Part shown: positions 16,001 through 25,652 of the stretch, piece after piece
How the letters are laid out: each line of letters starts with the position of its first letter
Position numbering within the stretch: position 1 is the first letter of the stretch
Assembly: GCA_903954185.1 (NCBI GenBank)
Contig: CAJBMM010000037.1
Span: 1 to 57,885 of the forward strand
Origin: an uncultured Candidatus Berkelbacteria bacterium
GTDB taxonomy: Bacteria > Patescibacteriota > UBA1384 > CAJBMM01
Reading direction: 5' to 3'
DNA length: 57,885 nt
Made by a program: the position numbers and the translations under genes
Notes under the pieces: model-generated
What the model was told of the DNA's origin: nothing
Seen by the model: the letters and a program-made list of their open reading frames with translations, nothing else
Databases searched by the model: none

Positions 16001-17495
16001 CGCTGTTTGTACCCGGAATTTTTAGCTTTTGCGCTGTCATGCGTAAATCTGATTTTATATTATCTGGCGTCCAATTTGGATGGGCTTGTTTTACCAATGC
16101 TGCCACACCGCTTACAATTGGGGTAGCCATACTTGTACCAGCCGAAAGAATATGATTATCATCTACACATTTGACGTAACGTCCTTGCTCTACCTTACTA
16201 GCAATTCTCGAGGCACATATTAGCGCTCCCGGAGCTACAACATCGGGCTTATTTAATAATTGAATGGTTTCACCCCATCTTACCGGACCTCTTGAACTAA
16301 AGCTAGCAATTTGATCTTTTCTCGGGTCACTTTCTCCCCAATACGATCCTGAATAGTCTTTCTTAAATGTAGCCCCAACTGTAATTGCTTTTCGCGCTGA
16401 TCCAGGCGATCCAACAGAATTATCCGATGGGCCAGAATTACCAGCGGCCACTACTGCCACAATGCCATTTCCAACCACATTATCAATTGCCTGACTAAGC
16501 GGATCGTCTGGGTCACCATTGCCACCAAGACTAAGACTAATAATATCAAGCTTGTCACTATAGTTCCCGTCATTATTAGGGTCTAATGATGCTTCTATCC
16601 CAGATATTACCCCTGACCAATACCCCGACCCACTATCGTCTAAAACTTTATAAGCAAAAAGAATCGCGTCCGGAGCAACTCCTTTTACATTACCATTAGA
16701 GGCAACAGTTCCGGCAACATGCGTACCATGTCCACTTCCGTCCATCGGATTATTATCACCATTGACAAAATCGTATCCTCCCGCCACCTTTGCGCATGCA
16801 CGATTTATGAATTGATCAGTTGTGCAACCGCCAAAATCACCATGGGTATAATCTATCCCCGTATCGATAATCCCAACTTTTACCCCCACGCCCGTAACTG
16901 TATTATTATTTTGGTCTTTAACCTCACGCCACACCCTATCGGCACCAATCAGTGGCACAGAATCCATTAAAGTCGCCGCAACTTCACGATTTGGATAAAC
17001 TTTCTCTACCTGGGGTAATCTAGAAATTTGACTTGCCTGCGTATGCGTTAACTGTTTTATTAAAATCGCATTAACAGCGTTGCCCCAGCTTACAGCAACC
17101 GTAGGTAATGATTGATCTTTATTATTTTTATCTTGACTGATTTTAATACCAATAGTGTCCGTTTTTGCATAAAAACTATCCCTTTCGGCCTGAATGACGG
17201 ATTTTTGTTTGATTATATTTGTACTCATTTGTGCTGAAGATAACACAGTGGTTGATACCGCGGCTGTCGAGGCTTTTGACAAAGGATCTGCTTTAAATTC
17301 CACAATGTAACCATCAAATTTATCCGAAAGCATGGAACCTTGTACAGCGTTTGCAGCACCCTCTGAGGCACTGCTGCCAAAAACCATTCTCCACACAATA
17401 ACTGCCACAACTGCAATTATTAGTACAAAAATAGCCGCAAATATAATATTTTTACGGCCGAATCGATAGCTTATCCACAACCAAATTTTTTCCAT
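13029..17495 (-). CDS. Membrane-anchored subtilisin-like serine protease (S8) with FG-GAP repeats, FN3 and Ig-like domains
   Basis: A 1488-residue cell-surface protease. There is an N-terminal membrane helix (about 17-38) and a propeptide-like region (about 55-175). The S8 domain has Asp211 (GIIDTGIDYTHGDFGG), His256 (GHGTHVAG), oxyanion Asn353 (AAGNSGP) and Ser455 (AGTSMATPIVSG), so it should be active. From about 720 to 1170 there are repeated calcium-binding FG-GAP/VCBS-like repeats (ADINSDGKSDVLV, GDINGDSKIEIV, GDINNDGKPELAF), probably a beta-propeller. An FN3-like domain (about 1190-1280) and Ig-like domains follow. AGGAG precedes the ATG. It has no LAATG signal. Location next to the surface proteins suggests it processes them or degrades external protein. 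Its C-terminus is cut short relative to an in-frame tail (12975-13028). Confidence 0.93.
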   Translation of the reverse strand: MEKIWLWISYRFGRKNIIFAAIFVLIIAVVAVIVWRMVFGSSASEGAANAVQGSMLSDKFDGYIVEFKADPLSKASTAAVSTTVLSSAQMSTNIIKQKSVIQAERDSFYAKTDTIGIKISQDKNNKDQSLPTVAVSWGNAVNAILIKQLTHTQASQISRLPQVEKVYPNREVAATLMDSVPLIGADRVWREVKDQNNNTVTGVGVKVGIIDTGIDYTHGDFGGCTTDQFINRACAKVAGGYDFVNGDNNPMDGSGHGTHVAGTVASNGNVKGVAPDAILFAYKVLDDSGSGYWSGVISGIEASLDPNNDGNYSDKLDIISLSLGGNGDPDDPLSQAIDNVVGNGIVAVVAAGNSGPSDNSVGSPGSARKAITVGATFKKDYSGSYWGESDPRKDQIASFSSRGPVRWGETIQLLNKPDVVAPGALICASRIASKVEQGRYVKCVDDNHILSAGTSMATPIVSGVAALVKQAHPNWTPDNIKSDLRMTAQKLKIPGTNSEYDLNTQGFGRVDAYKAVSAANPPPTSSISTNGLISENNTSIIGSAYGKGFTNYQLYYTYSSNPSGWELIAESSTPVTNGELAKWNIARINDGVDIYLRLIVLSDTGTNIDNALVRVNHAIITSPLPFGNGKDAEIIHMVNNEIEIKGVASGEGFKNYYLSWCKVNLMDGFYNRVGRTRDCKEGWQSTGITLDADGVRTVNMGVLGKWTPSLIPGIKSGPYLLKLTVNANIKRESSIQVYIDADMENGWPISLSMSDGDYEFDVKSPLVADINSDGKSDVLVYRNGLIHAFSGDGNELPGWPVRVGPTNFSIEPFLAGDINGDSKIEIVAGNGNSLYVYNSDGILLSGWPKYVNTRTVLLADMNADGVLDIVTFSMMNYNDNTNPFIDAAIWSYTGEKIVSRKIPGLNYGGLTNGLYPSVGDINGDGKNEIILLSQRINTENQLNAMVSVVDMEGRQLPGWPLRMQISASALVVADIDNDGNKEIIIRTLRQWPYTSNAVGRIIVLANNGQELYNWQPALHDINNFYNTESIAVGDINNDGKPELAFASEQCPMFYTPSGVLIYDTYGYMNECRPFLSVNDREDMAIIGAKNDGRQNIFTTGYWGYAEGSAWTSSYNIYDGTGHAINGYPKISSGEFYSTGSAAGDIDADGKNEIVFITYNSVVHKMLINVIKTNGPSVNNEWPMNLHDSYSSRFYIKPPQNTAPNAPQNVSITASENSVSLKWNPVNGATSYNLYWSENKGVDKKTGQKIENIPTPYTHTGLTAKTNYFYVVTAVRNGQESIESDEVYTSTSENSKIYVPNRDIQYGNTTILKGYLYKSSNSQPISGKILNFWLGDKLVGSSVTDGEGKAQLSTQGLEFYPNQQSNITVKWLGDSQFKSSQNTATFTVSKMKTYLFSGNRSAAAGEEVEIRALARYLMSGNPPFDYAYLTFSVDGNYIGGAWTDADGWATIRYTPPKGITLGVHRVDCSLSGDDWFESSSTKSVLNIIR

Positions 17496-17513
17496 TCTAA
17501 CTCCTATTGTTTA

Positions 17514-20246
17514 TTATAGCTTAACACACCAAGTCCAGCGGCTGCGAATTTGCTTGGTGGGTTCGCAATTGCCCGCATCGTCTGGTTTATTTTCTAATAA
17601 TGCGGTAATTTTGGCAGAAGTTCCATTATTGGAAAAAGTATAATAGTAATCTGGCCACTCCGGATCTTCGAGCACGTAATCTAATTCACCCGCATCGAAC
17701 ATCTGCTTCATAATGCCAGAATTAGGATCTAATTTTTCGTCACCGCTGGTTTTATATTTACTAAAACCAGAGCTTCCATTGTTTGCTGCCTTAAAGGATG
17801 CCATAAAATGGGTCAAATCTGACTTTCGAATATTATCATTATCTTCGCTGTGAGTTGGATTTGTTTGCGAAACGTCACCCAGCGGATTTAAGTATCCGTC
17901 TATATTAAATATGGAGGCAGATTTGGTTTTAATTAACTTATCAATTTCATCAAACTCATCTTTGGAGAGCGTAACAACAGGCACTGTGGTAATGCCAGTA
18001 TTATGATTTGTTTCGGAATGTGAAGCGATAGTAACACTTGGGAAAACTTTCAGTAATGCATTTACTACACGCTCTTGGTCCGAGGTAGTTAAATCTGCAT
18101 TGCCAGTTAATGCGCGAATAGAATCGACTACCCCATAATAAATATTATTCGAATTGGCATATACAAACAAACGGCTTGGCACAGCTACTGTTTTTATATC
18201 ACTTTTCATTTGCTTATCGCTTTCTAAAGTATCACCTGTTAAATTAAGCAAATCTTTCACGCCATTAAAATTGCTAGATAAGATAAGCCGATTATCTTTA
18301 ATAGCATACGATGGAGAAAAAATTGAGTTAAAGTCGTAAACCGATCCGAATAAATTTCCCACAGAAAATGTAGTAACCGTGGTTTCGCCAACCATGTAAT
18401 AATTTACACCCATCTCTAGCCCTGCGTCATTTAATAATGTTTCTAATTTTGTTTTAACAGAATCTAACGATGAAGATAATGCCACGGCATCATTCACCTC
18501 GGCTTGTAAAACCAATCCAGAATTAGATTTGGGTAAATATGCGAATGAATACTTACCGCTAAATAAATTAGCAATGTCTAAAAGCTTTACGCCGTAATTT
18601 TGATCAAATATTTCATTAAATGATTGCGTTTCATTATATTTTAAGTTGGCTAACTGCTCTACTTTTGCTCCAAAGTTGCCTTCTTCTCCGTAGAAACCAG
18701 TAGATGCCGGTAATGTTTTGGGATAAATTAAATCACTATCTTTATCCGATAACACTTTGCCAGTTAGTGCATCGGTTTTAGCCGAATCGTAATACAGCTC
18801 GCCCCTAAGTATAAGCCCCGAACTCTCTGCCGAAACCTGCCCGCTCCAAGATTTATACCCATTTAAAGCATCGAGATAACTAGATAGGCTATCTGCACTC
18901 GAAACATACTTTTGCCTTAGCCCTGCAACAGTTGATTCAACATTCACATAAACATTTGCAAGAGATGGTTTTTCTTGTGCAACACGAATATATGACGGGT
19001 TAGAAGATAGAGCTTTTTGATTTTGTAAACTTTGATCGATATACGTTTTTATTTGCTGCACAGATCCACCGATAATTACAAACCTATCAAGCACAGTAAC
19101 TGCAGGAGCAACTGTTTCAGGATTTGTGGTAACACTTGTGTTACATGCATTCGTTGGCGGAGTACAATTTGACGATTGGGCTAAAGCGATTTTTTTAGAA
19201 TTATTATTTAAATTAAGTGCCTGCAATAAATTTTTATAAGTTGGAATGTTTACATTAGAAGATTTCATCCCATAAATATTGATGCCGCGATAATTTTCGG
19301 TAGTTGGAAATAAAGTATCACCAGAATTTGAAGATTGTATCTTAGTTAATAACTCTGCTCCTTTTGCCACATCTTTAACTTTAATAGCTGCTAATATTGA
19401 GGAATTTCCCTCTATGTTAGGAATAGCAATATAGGCTGTTTCGGCAAATGTATTAGCAATATCGTCCGCGAGAGAAATACCATATTCAGATTGAAGAGTT
19501 CTATTTAATTCAGATTTAAATTCATCACCCGAAGAGCTTAATCCGGGAATTCGCTTAATAACATCGTTAAAATTAGCCGATTGCCCGCTTTTACTACCGT
19601 AGTTTATAGTTATCAACACCTCAGTATCGGCGGGCAACATTTGCGCAAAATCTTGATGCAGTGGCCAAAGAGCATTAATTTTAGATGACATAGATGTTGG
19701 GGTAAAGCGATAAAATACCGAAGGGGCAAACCTGTAAGCTAATACATAACCGCCTGAACTAAAAACAACAATAGCTGCAATTGAAGCAAAAACAATTTTT
19801 ATTAATTTCCCAATAGCCAGTTTGTTAGTAGTTGGTTTAGGACTAGGTATAGTTTGTGGTGGATTCGGCGGCTGTTGGGTTGGGGGCGCCAAAACTGGCC
19901 CTGGTGCAGCAGGTGCCAAAACTACTGGCTCAGATTCTTTAATTAAATTAGGCTCACTCGAATTTACACCAGGACTTGTTATGTGTGGCAAAACAGCGGG
20001 TGTTTCGAAAGTTTGTGGTGCCGGTGGCGAAGATGGCGTATTCGGCACTGGCGACTCTGCAGGAACAAAAGCAGTTGCGTCGGAAACAACTTGAGTAGAT
20101 TTTAAGCTATCAAAGTCTTTGGGCACGGCACTTTGCGTTTGAGCGCTAGAAGAAATACTTGCCGATAACCCGTCAAATGCATCTCTATTAGTAGGTGATG
20201 AATCTTCTACCACCTCTTGCGAAATAACTTGAGCATCATCTGTCAA
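17514..20246 (-). CDS. DUF3352-like single-pass membrane protein with Pro-rich cytoplasmic tail, ending RWTWCVKL
   Basis: A 910-residue protein. Residues 1-145 are a disordered, Pro/Ser/Thr-rich cytoplasmic tail. One membrane helix (about 148-170) follows, then a large external domain of the DUF3352 type (for example LPADTEVLITINYG and later repeats of the same fold). Function is not known. The last residues are RSRWTWCVKL, matching the region behind the subtilase stop. The TTG at 20246 was chosen as start because GAGG lies five bases upstream and no ATG is available near it. It is separated by 18 bases from the subtilase gene and 14 bases from the upstream membrane protein, so the three are probably co-transcribed. 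Confidence 0.8.
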   Translation of the reverse strand: MTDDAQVISQEVVEDSSPTNRDAFDGLSASISSSAQTQSAVPKDFDSLKSTQVVSDATAFVPAESPVPNTPSSPPAPQTFETPAVLPHITSPGVNSSEPNLIKESEPVVLAPAAPGPVLAPPTQQPPNPPQTIPSPKPTTNKLAIGKLIKIVFASIAAIVVFSSGGYVLAYRFAPSVFYRFTPTSMSSKINALWPLHQDFAQMLPADTEVLITINYGSKSGQSANFNDVIKRIPGLSSSGDEFKSELNRTLQSEYGISLADDIANTFAETAYIAIPNIEGNSSILAAIKVKDVAKGAELLTKIQSSNSGDTLFPTTENYRGINIYGMKSSNVNIPTYKNLLQALNLNNNSKKIALAQSSNCTPPTNACNTSVTTNPETVAPAVTVLDRFVIIGGSVQQIKTYIDQSLQNQKALSSNPSYIRVAQEKPSLANVYVNVESTVAGLRQKYVSSADSLSSYLDALNGYKSWSGQVSAESSGLILRGELYYDSAKTDALTGKVLSDKDSDLIYPKTLPASTGFYGEEGNFGAKVEQLANLKYNETQSFNEIFDQNYGVKLLDIANLFSGKYSFAYLPKSNSGLVLQAEVNDAVALSSSLDSVKTKLETLLNDAGLEMGVNYYMVGETTVTTFSVGNLFGSVYDFNSIFSPSYAIKDNRLILSSNFNGVKDLLNLTGDTLESDKQMKSDIKTVAVPSRLFVYANSNNIYYGVVDSIRALTGNADLTTSDQERVVNALLKVFPSVTIASHSETNHNTGITTVPVVTLSKDEFDEIDKLIKTKSASIFNIDGYLNPLGDVSQTNPTHSEDNDNIRKSDLTHFMASFKAANNGSSGFSKYKTSGDEKLDPNSGIMKQMFDAGELDYVLEDPEWPDYYYTFSNNGTSAKITALLENKPDDAGNCEPTKQIRSRWTWCVKL

Positions 20247-20260
20247 AATATCCTCACAAT

Positions 20261-20785
20261 CTATACTCTAGATGTGCTACCACGACGGAAACCCGACCAT
20301 ATAAGTAAGAAGGCGGGCAAAACTAACCACCAAACATGATATTGCCAAACAAGATGCATTAAATTGGATTGAGTTACATAAACTAGCCTTTTTTCGTCTG
20401 GGATGAATGAAAGAATTGTAGAGATAACAAAAGTTACCCATAAAAAGCTATACAAAAATAGCTCAAAAAAACCTAAATTATCTGATTTTCTACCAGTTGG
20501 AATTACCGAAAGAAAACTAGCTAACAAAACAGTTAGGCCTAAAAAAATAAGGCTCGAAACCATTTGCGGAGATGCATTTGATTGAATCCAAATTTGTTTT
20601 AAAAATATTTTATTGCCGATAAAAAATTCGTGCACAGGAGAGCTGATAACAGATGTAACCGCTAATGCAATATAAGCAGCAGCAATATGCCCAGCCACCC
20701 TATCGCGATGCAATATGATGTTGTAGCCCATGCCAATAATATAGATAAGTATTATTACTGCATCCCAACTTGGAGATGAACCCAT
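20261..20785 (-). CDS. Hypothetical multi-pass membrane protein (174 aa)
   Basis: A 174-residue protein with about five hydrophobic helices (roughly 7-22, 32-52, 75-95, 108-128 and 145-163) and a basic C-terminus (SGFRRGSTSRV). A good Shine-Dalgarno (GAGGGG) precedes the ATG. I recognise no family. It heads the run leading into the DUF3352-like protein and subtilase, so a role in that surface system is possible. Confidence 0.7.
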   Translation of the reverse strand: MGSSPSWDAVIILIYIIGMGYNIILHRDRVAGHIAAAYIALAVTSVISSPVHEFFIGNKIFLKQIWIQSNASPQMVSSLIFLGLTVLLASFLSVIPTGRKSDNLGFFELFLYSFLWVTFVISTILSFIPDEKRLVYVTQSNLMHLVWQYHVWWLVLPAFLLIWSGFRRGSTSRV

Positions 20786-20852
20786 TTGCTTCCCCTCACT
20801 TTTTCTTACTCTAGTATGGAATATAAGTTGGAGAAGGTCAAGAGGAGGAGCG

Positions 20853-21461
20853 TTAGCGGCTATTTTTTAGTTTTTCATATAAATCGCGTTGCTCGCGAGA
20901 AATGTGGCGAGGTATTTTTACGTGCACCGACACAATAAGGTCGCCAACACCGCCCTTAAACTGCCTGCCTTTGCCACGCAACTGAAACTGCTGCCCATCT
21001 TGTGTTCCAGCGGGAATATTTAACTCAATATTCTTACCATCTATATTAAATTTTAATAAATCACCTAAAACTGCCTGGGGTATAGATATTTCTATTTGCA
21101 CCTGTAACTGTGCCATAGCCTGACCAAAAAGCCCTTCAAAAATGTCACCTATACCGCCTCCATAGCCAAATCCGCCCGAAAAATCGTAATTCCCAAAGCC
21201 AAAATCTGATGCGCCTCTGCCCTGACCACCCCCAAATTGTGGCCCATCAGTAGTGCCGAACTGATCGTACATCGATTTTTTCTGCGGATCTGATAGTACT
21301 TGGTATGCTTCGTTTATTTCTTTAAATTTAGCTTCGGCATCGCTACCCCCACCTTTATCGGGATGATGCTTCATAGCCATACGCCTAAATGCCGCCTTTA
21401 TTTGATCGGGCGTTGCATCTTTAGAAATTCCTAGCGTCTCGTAATAATTTTTATTGGCCAA
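20853..21461 (-). CDS. dnaJ: DnaJ-class co-chaperone without zinc finger
   Basis: A 202-residue J protein that should stimulate the ATPase of DnaK. The J domain (about 5-70) has the invariant HPD at 33-35 (KHHPDKGG). A Gly/Phe-rich region (72-115) and a single C-terminal substrate-binding-type domain (about 118-195) follow. The CxxCxGxG zinc repeats of type I DnaJ are absent, so it is closer to CbpA, and it is shorter than either usual type. The start is TTG at 21461 with GGAG seven bases upstream. It belongs to the dnaJ-dnaK-grpE neighbourhood on the minus strand, though a hypothetical gene separates it from dnaK. Confidence 0.9.
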   Translation of the reverse strand: MANKNYYETLGISKDATPDQIKAAFRRMAMKHHPDKGGGSDAEAKFKEINEAYQVLSDPQKKSMYDQFGTTDGPQFGGGQGRGASDFGFGNYDFSGGFGYGGGIGDIFEGLFGQAMAQLQVQIEISIPQAVLGDLLKFNIDGKNIELNIPAGTQDGQQFQLRGKGRQFKGGVGDLIVSVHVKIPRHISREQRDLYEKLKNSR

Positions 21462-21521
21462 TAAACTCTCCTAAGCATGCATTTTAGCACAAATGTCAAA
21501 TAATTTTAAGTATCATCGCGT

Positions 21522-21620
21522 GTCATTCCTGCGGAGGCAGGAATCTACATAATTTATTTGGTATAGACTTGACTCTTGGCTACGCCAGTCTTGTTCGGGG
21601 CGAACAGCCGAGGCTGGCAA
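21522..21620. repeat. Intergenic palindromic repeats (GTCATTCC type and a GC-rich hairpin)
   Basis: GTCATTCCTGCGGAGGCAGG at 21522 is a palindromic element of the GTCAT-ended kind. About 30 bases later GCCAGTC...GCTGGC encloses TTCGGGGCGAA, a GC-rich hairpin. No coding sequence was seen between 21462 and 21696. Confidence 0.5.
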
Positions 21621-21696
21621 GGGCGACAGTAACCGGCGTCATCTTTAAATACAATGGTTAAGCGCTATATACATTTAAAGTTTTTAATAAGCTATT

Positions 21697-22398
21697 TTAT
21701 TCCGCAACCAATGTTTTTGTTTTAGCGTCCATCTTTACCGTAAGCGAGTTGGTATTTTCGCTTGTTTTGTAAGTAACTACCCAATAAAGATAATTATTCG
21801 GCGCGGTACGTAATAAATTTGCATCTATGGCTGTAACACTATTCGTTTTCATAAAATCGCTTCCACCGTTTTTATCGGCAAATTGAATTGCATCTACATA
21901 ATTTGATTGCCAAAACTCGCTATTTATTGGCAAAAGTGCCCCCTGATAATCTGCTTTAGGCACAAGGGCACGAAGCGAATTTCCGCTGGCTTGAGATACA
22001 GATATTGTGTAGTGATTGCTGGCATCTGAAGCAGAATCGAATACGTAAATTTCGTTGACCGAATCTAAAATTAAGTATTGGTCGAATGTCATAAATAAAC
22101 CACTAAATTGGGCATCACTTTTCCACAGTGGCCAAGCAGACAGCCTGGCTTGAGCATCGGCGAAGCGCTTTTTACTACTTGTTGCAACAGAAACTGCATC
22201 TGCAGTTAAAATTGAATTTGCAGGAACCGAGGAACTTGTTGAAGTAGTAGATGAAGCTGAAGTGGTGGTAGCAGAGGTGGATGAAGTGGGAGTTGCGGTA
22301 TTAGGAGTATTTTTATTGGTCAGCAATAAGTAACCACCACCAAAGACAATCAATAATAAGACCACAACGCCAAATATGATTACAATTTTGCTATTCAT
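21697..22398 (-). CDS. Hypothetical membrane-anchored extracellular protein (233 aa)
   Basis: The second ATG (22398) is the better start, since GGAGGGG precedes it; the upstream ATG at 22410 would overlap that site. One N-terminal membrane helix (about 4-26) is followed by a Ser/Thr-rich linker (about 30-65) and a compact domain of about 165 residues. That domain has the pattern LYWVVTYKTSENTNSLTVKM near its end, as in small periplasmic PepSY-like or lipoprotein-like folds, though I cannot assign it. It lies between dnaK and dnaJ on the same strand. Confidence 0.75.
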   Translation of the reverse strand: MNSKIVIIFGVVVLLLIVFGGGYLLLTNKNTPNTATPTSSTSATTTSASSTTSTSSSVPANSILTADAVSVATSSKKRFADAQARLSAWPLWKSDAQFSGLFMTFDQYLILDSVNEIYVFDSASDASNHYTISVSQASGNSLRALVPKADYQGALLPINSEFWQSNYVDAIQFADKNGGSDFMKTNSVTAIDANLLRTAPNNYLYWVVTYKTSENTNSLTVKMDAKTKTLVAE

Positions 22399-22498
22399 AC
22401 GCCCCTCCATCGATTGTTGCTAGTTGATAGTTTTAGTCGTCAGTTTTAGTTCTTATCAGCCCACCTGAACCCTGCTACCTACTAAATGCAACCTTCAT

Positions 22499-24424
22499 TT
22501 ATTTCTTATCCTCTTCTGGCTCCTCGACAGGTTTTTCTTCCGCTTTTGGCTCGTCTGCATCTTTTTCGTCTGATTTTGATTGATCTTCAGTCGATCCATC
22601 ACCAGAGACTGGCTGCTCATATGCTGCTTGGCCAAGTTTAGACAAACTTTCGCTCAACTTATCAACAGCGGCCTTGATTTCCTCGACGTTAGTGCTAGAC
22701 TCAACGCCTTTAACCGCCAACACGCCATCTTCTACATCACGCTTAAGCTCTGGCTTCGCTTTATCCCCAAGCTCTTTTAGCGTTTTTTCGGCTGTATATA
22801 ACATATTATCGGCTATATTCTTTGCCTCTACAAGTTCACGCTTCTTTTTATCGTCTTCGGCATGAGCTTCTGCGTCTTGACGCATTTTTTCAACTTCAGC
22901 ATCCGATAATCCCGAGGACGCAGTGATGGTAATTTTCTGTTCTTTACCAGTAGCTTTATCTTTAGCATTTACATGAACAATACCGTTTGCATCAATATCA
23001 AAGGTAACTTCTACCTGCGGAATTCCTCTTGGTGCAGGCGGAATACCATCTAATACAAATCTACCAAGTGTCTTATTATCTGTAGCCATATCGCGCTCAC
23101 CCTGCAAAACATGTATCTCTACGGCTGGTTGGTTATCTGAAGCAGTCGAGAATATTTGCGATTTTGATGTAGGAATAGTGGTATTGCGCTCAATTAGCTT
23201 GGTCATTACACCACCTAAAGTTTCTAGCCCAAGTGATAATGGCGTAACATCTAATAACAAAACATCTTTTACATCGCCGCCCAATACACCACCTTGAATA
23301 GCAGCACCAAGCGCCACAGCTTCATCTGGATTAACACTTTTATTTGGTTCTTTACCAAAAAAGTCTTTAACCGCAGCTACTACTCTAGGCATGCGAATTT
23401 GACCGCCGACTAGAATAACTTCATTAATATCTGAAGGTGAAAGCTTAGCATCAGCCAATGCCTTTTTGCATGGTTCTAGTGTTCTTTGAATCAAATCTTC
23501 TACTAATTGCTCTAATCTTGCCCGCGTTAATTTTAGAACTAAATGTTTTGGACCAGATGCATCGGCGGTAATAAATGGCAGGTTGATTTCTGTTTCCTGA
23601 GTAGTTGATAACTCAATTTTTGCTTTCTCGGCTGCCTCTTTAACACGCTGCAACGCCATCACATCTTTAGACAAATCTATACCTTGATCTTTTTGGAACG
23701 TATCGAGTAATTCTTTCATCACTCGCTGATCAAAATCGTCTCCACCCAAATGTGTATCACCGGTAGTTGATATAACTTCAAAGCTAGATTCGCCATCGGT
23801 TGTAGCCAATTCTAATATAGTAATATCAAATGTACCACCGCCCAAATCGAATACAGCAACTTTTTCATTTTTTTTCTTTTCTAAACCATATGCCAATGCG
23901 GCAGCGGTTGGTTCGTTAATGATTCGCGCTACATTTAAGCCGGCAATTTTACCTGCATCTTTAGTTGCTTGACGCTGAGCGTCGTCAAAATAAGCGGGAA
24001 CAGTAATAACAGCGTCTGTTACAGGCTCACCTAAATAACTTTCGGCATCTTGCTTAATTTTAGCTAAAATGTGAGAAGAAATTTCTTGCGCAGTGTATTC
24101 TTTACCGCTCATCATTACATTAACACTGCCATTAGAGTTTTTAACAGCTTTATAAGGCACATGTTTTAAATCTTCTTGCACTTCTTTATCATCAAATTTG
24201 CGGCCAATAAAGCGCTTTACAGAAGAAACTGTATTTTCTGGATTAGTAACGGCTTGACGCTTGGCAATTTGCCCAACAAGCCTTTCACCATTCTTATTTA
24301 TTGCTACAATTGATGGCACGAGTGTTCCACCTTCGGCTGTTGGGATAACTTTGGCAGTTCCTGCCTCCATTACCGCTCCAACAGAGTTGGTAGTTCCTAA
24401 GTCTATGCCGATAATTTTACCCAT
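22499..24424 (-). CDS. dnaK: Chaperone DnaK (Hsp70)
   Basis: A 641-residue Hsp70. The ATPase domain (1-370) has [13 protein letters not shown] at 5, the phosphate-2 motif [12 protein letters not shown] and the adenosine motif [12 protein letters not shown]. The substrate-binding domain includes [19 protein letters not shown]. The C-terminal tail is a long acidic/Lys stretch ending EEPEEDKK. Length is normal. GGAGG stands before the ATG. A promoter with an overlapping palindrome lies upstream (24481-24509). It works with GrpE and DnaJ encoded nearby. Confidence 0.98.
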   Translation of the reverse strand: MGKIIGIDLGTTNSVGAVMEAGTAKVIPTAEGGTLVPSIVAINKNGERLVGQIAKRQAVTNPENTVSSVKRFIGRKFDDKEVQEDLKHVPYKAVKNSNGSVNVMMSGKEYTAQEISSHILAKIKQDAESYLGEPVTDAVITVPAYFDDAQRQATKDAGKIAGLNVARIINEPTAAALAYGLEKKKNEKVAVFDLGGGTFDITILELATTDGESSFEVISTTGDTHLGGDDFDQRVMKELLDTFQKDQGIDLSKDVMALQRVKEAAEKAKIELSTTQETEINLPFITADASGPKHLVLKLTRARLEQLVEDLIQRTLEPCKKALADAKLSPSDINEVILVGGQIRMPRVVAAVKDFFGKEPNKSVNPDEAVALGAAIQGGVLGGDVKDVLLLDVTPLSLGLETLGGVMTKLIERNTTIPTSKSQIFSTASDNQPAVEIHVLQGERDMATDNKTLGRFVLDGIPPAPRGIPQVEVTFDIDANGIVHVNAKDKATGKEQKITITASSGLSDAEVEKMRQDAEAHAEDDKKKRELVEAKNIADNMLYTAEKTLKELGDKAKPELKRDVEDGVLAVKGVESSTNVEEIKAAVDKLSESLSKLGQAAYEQPVSGDGSTEDQSKSDEKDADEPKAEEKPVEEPEEDKK

Positions 24425-24480
24425 AATATCCTCCGATAATTATATATTTATTGTACTTCATTTTATTATATACTTAAACA

Positions 24481-24509
24481 AATGTAAAGTACTCTTTACA
24501 TTTTGTCAA
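24481..24509 (-). promoter_or_regulatory. dnaK promoter overlapped by a perfect palindrome
   Basis: On the minus strand TTGACA (24509-24504) is followed 17 bases later by TACATT. The palindrome AATGTAAAG-TACT-CTTTACATT (24481-24502, nine bases each arm) covers the spacer and -10. A TATAAT further downstream could be an alternative -10. The palindrome is the obvious candidate operator for a heat-shock repressor; it is not the CIRCE sequence. Confidence 0.55.
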
Positions 24510-24588
24510 TAATCACGCTGTATTTTAAAGAGGATGCATTCTACTAATGCCAAACTAAAGTTTGCGCTACCAGTTATTGGATTCAGAC

Positions 24589-24912
24589 TTAAATATTTTC
24601 CAGTAACTTATCGTTTTCCCACGAACGCGTTTGGTTGCGCTCCATTTTAGCAACTATATATTTTTCAATATCAATATCAAATATCCCGCACAAATGCACT
24701 ACGCGAATAACAACATCGCCTAATTCCTCGTAAAAACCATCTTCGCCCTCCATATTGTGATGACGATAAGCCTCTAGCGCCTCCGAAACCTCTGAGTGTA
24801 CCAATGCCAGCATTTCACCAACATTAACATTACTTGGTTTTGTATGAAATTTTTTCTCTTTAGCTAGCTGCATTACTTTGCTTGTTAATTCTTTAATTGT
24901 TAAATCATTCAT
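24589..24912 (-). CDS. MazG-like nucleotide pyrophosphohydrolase (107 aa)
   Basis: An all-alpha NTP pyrophosphohydrolase of the MazG/dUTPase superfamily. SEVSEALEAYR and EELGDVVIRVVH provide the EExxE and ExxD metal ligands. The length of about 107 residues fits single-domain MazG-like housekeeping enzymes that remove non-canonical nucleotides. It sits between grpE and dnaK with intergenic gaps of about 115 to 165 bases, so it may be transcribed with the chaperones. Confidence 0.85.
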   Translation of the reverse strand: MNDLTIKELTSKVMQLAKEKKFHTKPSNVNVGEMLALVHSEVSEALEAYRHHNMEGEDGFYEELGDVVIRVVHLCGIFDIDIEKYIVAKMERNQTRSWENDKLLENI

Positions 24913-25028
24913 TCATACTCCCACTTCCTCTACTACAATTTGCGATACTTATTCTTATTTCTGATTTCGATTTCGATTCGAATTTCTGACTTCGAATTTC
25001 CGTAACTTTTCTCTCTTATACTACTTCT

Positions 25029-25541
25029 TTATCCCTGCCCCTTATTCGCTGCTTCCTGCGTGCTACCTTTACTCACTTTTACTTTAGATGGGCGGATAAC
25101 TCGGTCGTTATACATATATCCATATTCAATTTCAGATACGATGCTGTCTTCTGGAAGATCCGAGACTTCGCTAACTAATGCTTCGTGTTTATTGGGATTG
25201 AATTCATCACCCTCGTTTACCATTATTTGAGTTACGCCAATAGATGAAAGCACTTGTTCAAACTGTTTTTCGATTGCTTTTACTCCCTCGACCCAGTTTT
25301 TTACTACGCTGTCCTCGGTTTCTGGAGTGTGAATTGCCGCCCGCTTAAAATTATCGAAAACAGGAAGCACGGCTAAAATAAAATCTAAATTGGCATATTT
25401 AATAAATGCAGCCTTCTCTTCGTCACTGCGCTTACGATAATTTACTAAATCTGCCTGCACTCTTTGCCACGCAGCTAAATACTCTTCGGCTTTTGTTTGC
25501 CATTCATTTTTTTCGTTGATATTATCTTTTTTCTTCGGCAT
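25029..25541 (-). CDS. grpE: GrpE nucleotide exchange factor
   Basis: A 170-residue GrpE. The N-terminal coiled-coil (about 10-60) contains WQRVQADLVNYRKRSDEEKA, typical of the family. The C-terminal beta domain has the late signature NPNKHEALVSEV and DRVIRPSKVKVSKG. GGAGG precedes the ATG at 25541. It promotes ADP release from DnaK, encoded two genes downstream. Confidence 0.95.
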   Translation of the reverse strand: MPKKKDNINEKNEWQTKAEEYLAAWQRVQADLVNYRKRSDEEKAAFIKYANLDFILAVLPVFDNFKRAAIHTPETEDSVVKNWVEGVKAIEKQFEQVLSSIGVTQIMVNEGDEFNPNKHEALVSEVSDLPEDSIVSEIEYGYMYNDRVIRPSKVKVSKGSTQEAANKGQG

Positions 25542-25652
25542 CGTGCCTCCATTAATAAAGTATTTGCACTAATTTTGTTTATTTTATCAAATTTTGACCA
25601 ATCTTGGTATAGGTTATTTTACCATTTAAGCACATGGTGATAAGTTAACAAC

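Noticed and set aside
13029-17495. LAATG or LPxTG sorting signal on the subtilase
   Set aside because: The C-terminus lacks the motif and a hydrophobic tail. Anchoring is by the N-terminal helix.
21461-24510. CIRCE operator upstream of dnaK or dnaJ
   Set aside because: Only a GTGCTAA half-site lies before dnaJ, and the dnaK palindrome has a different sequence and spacing.
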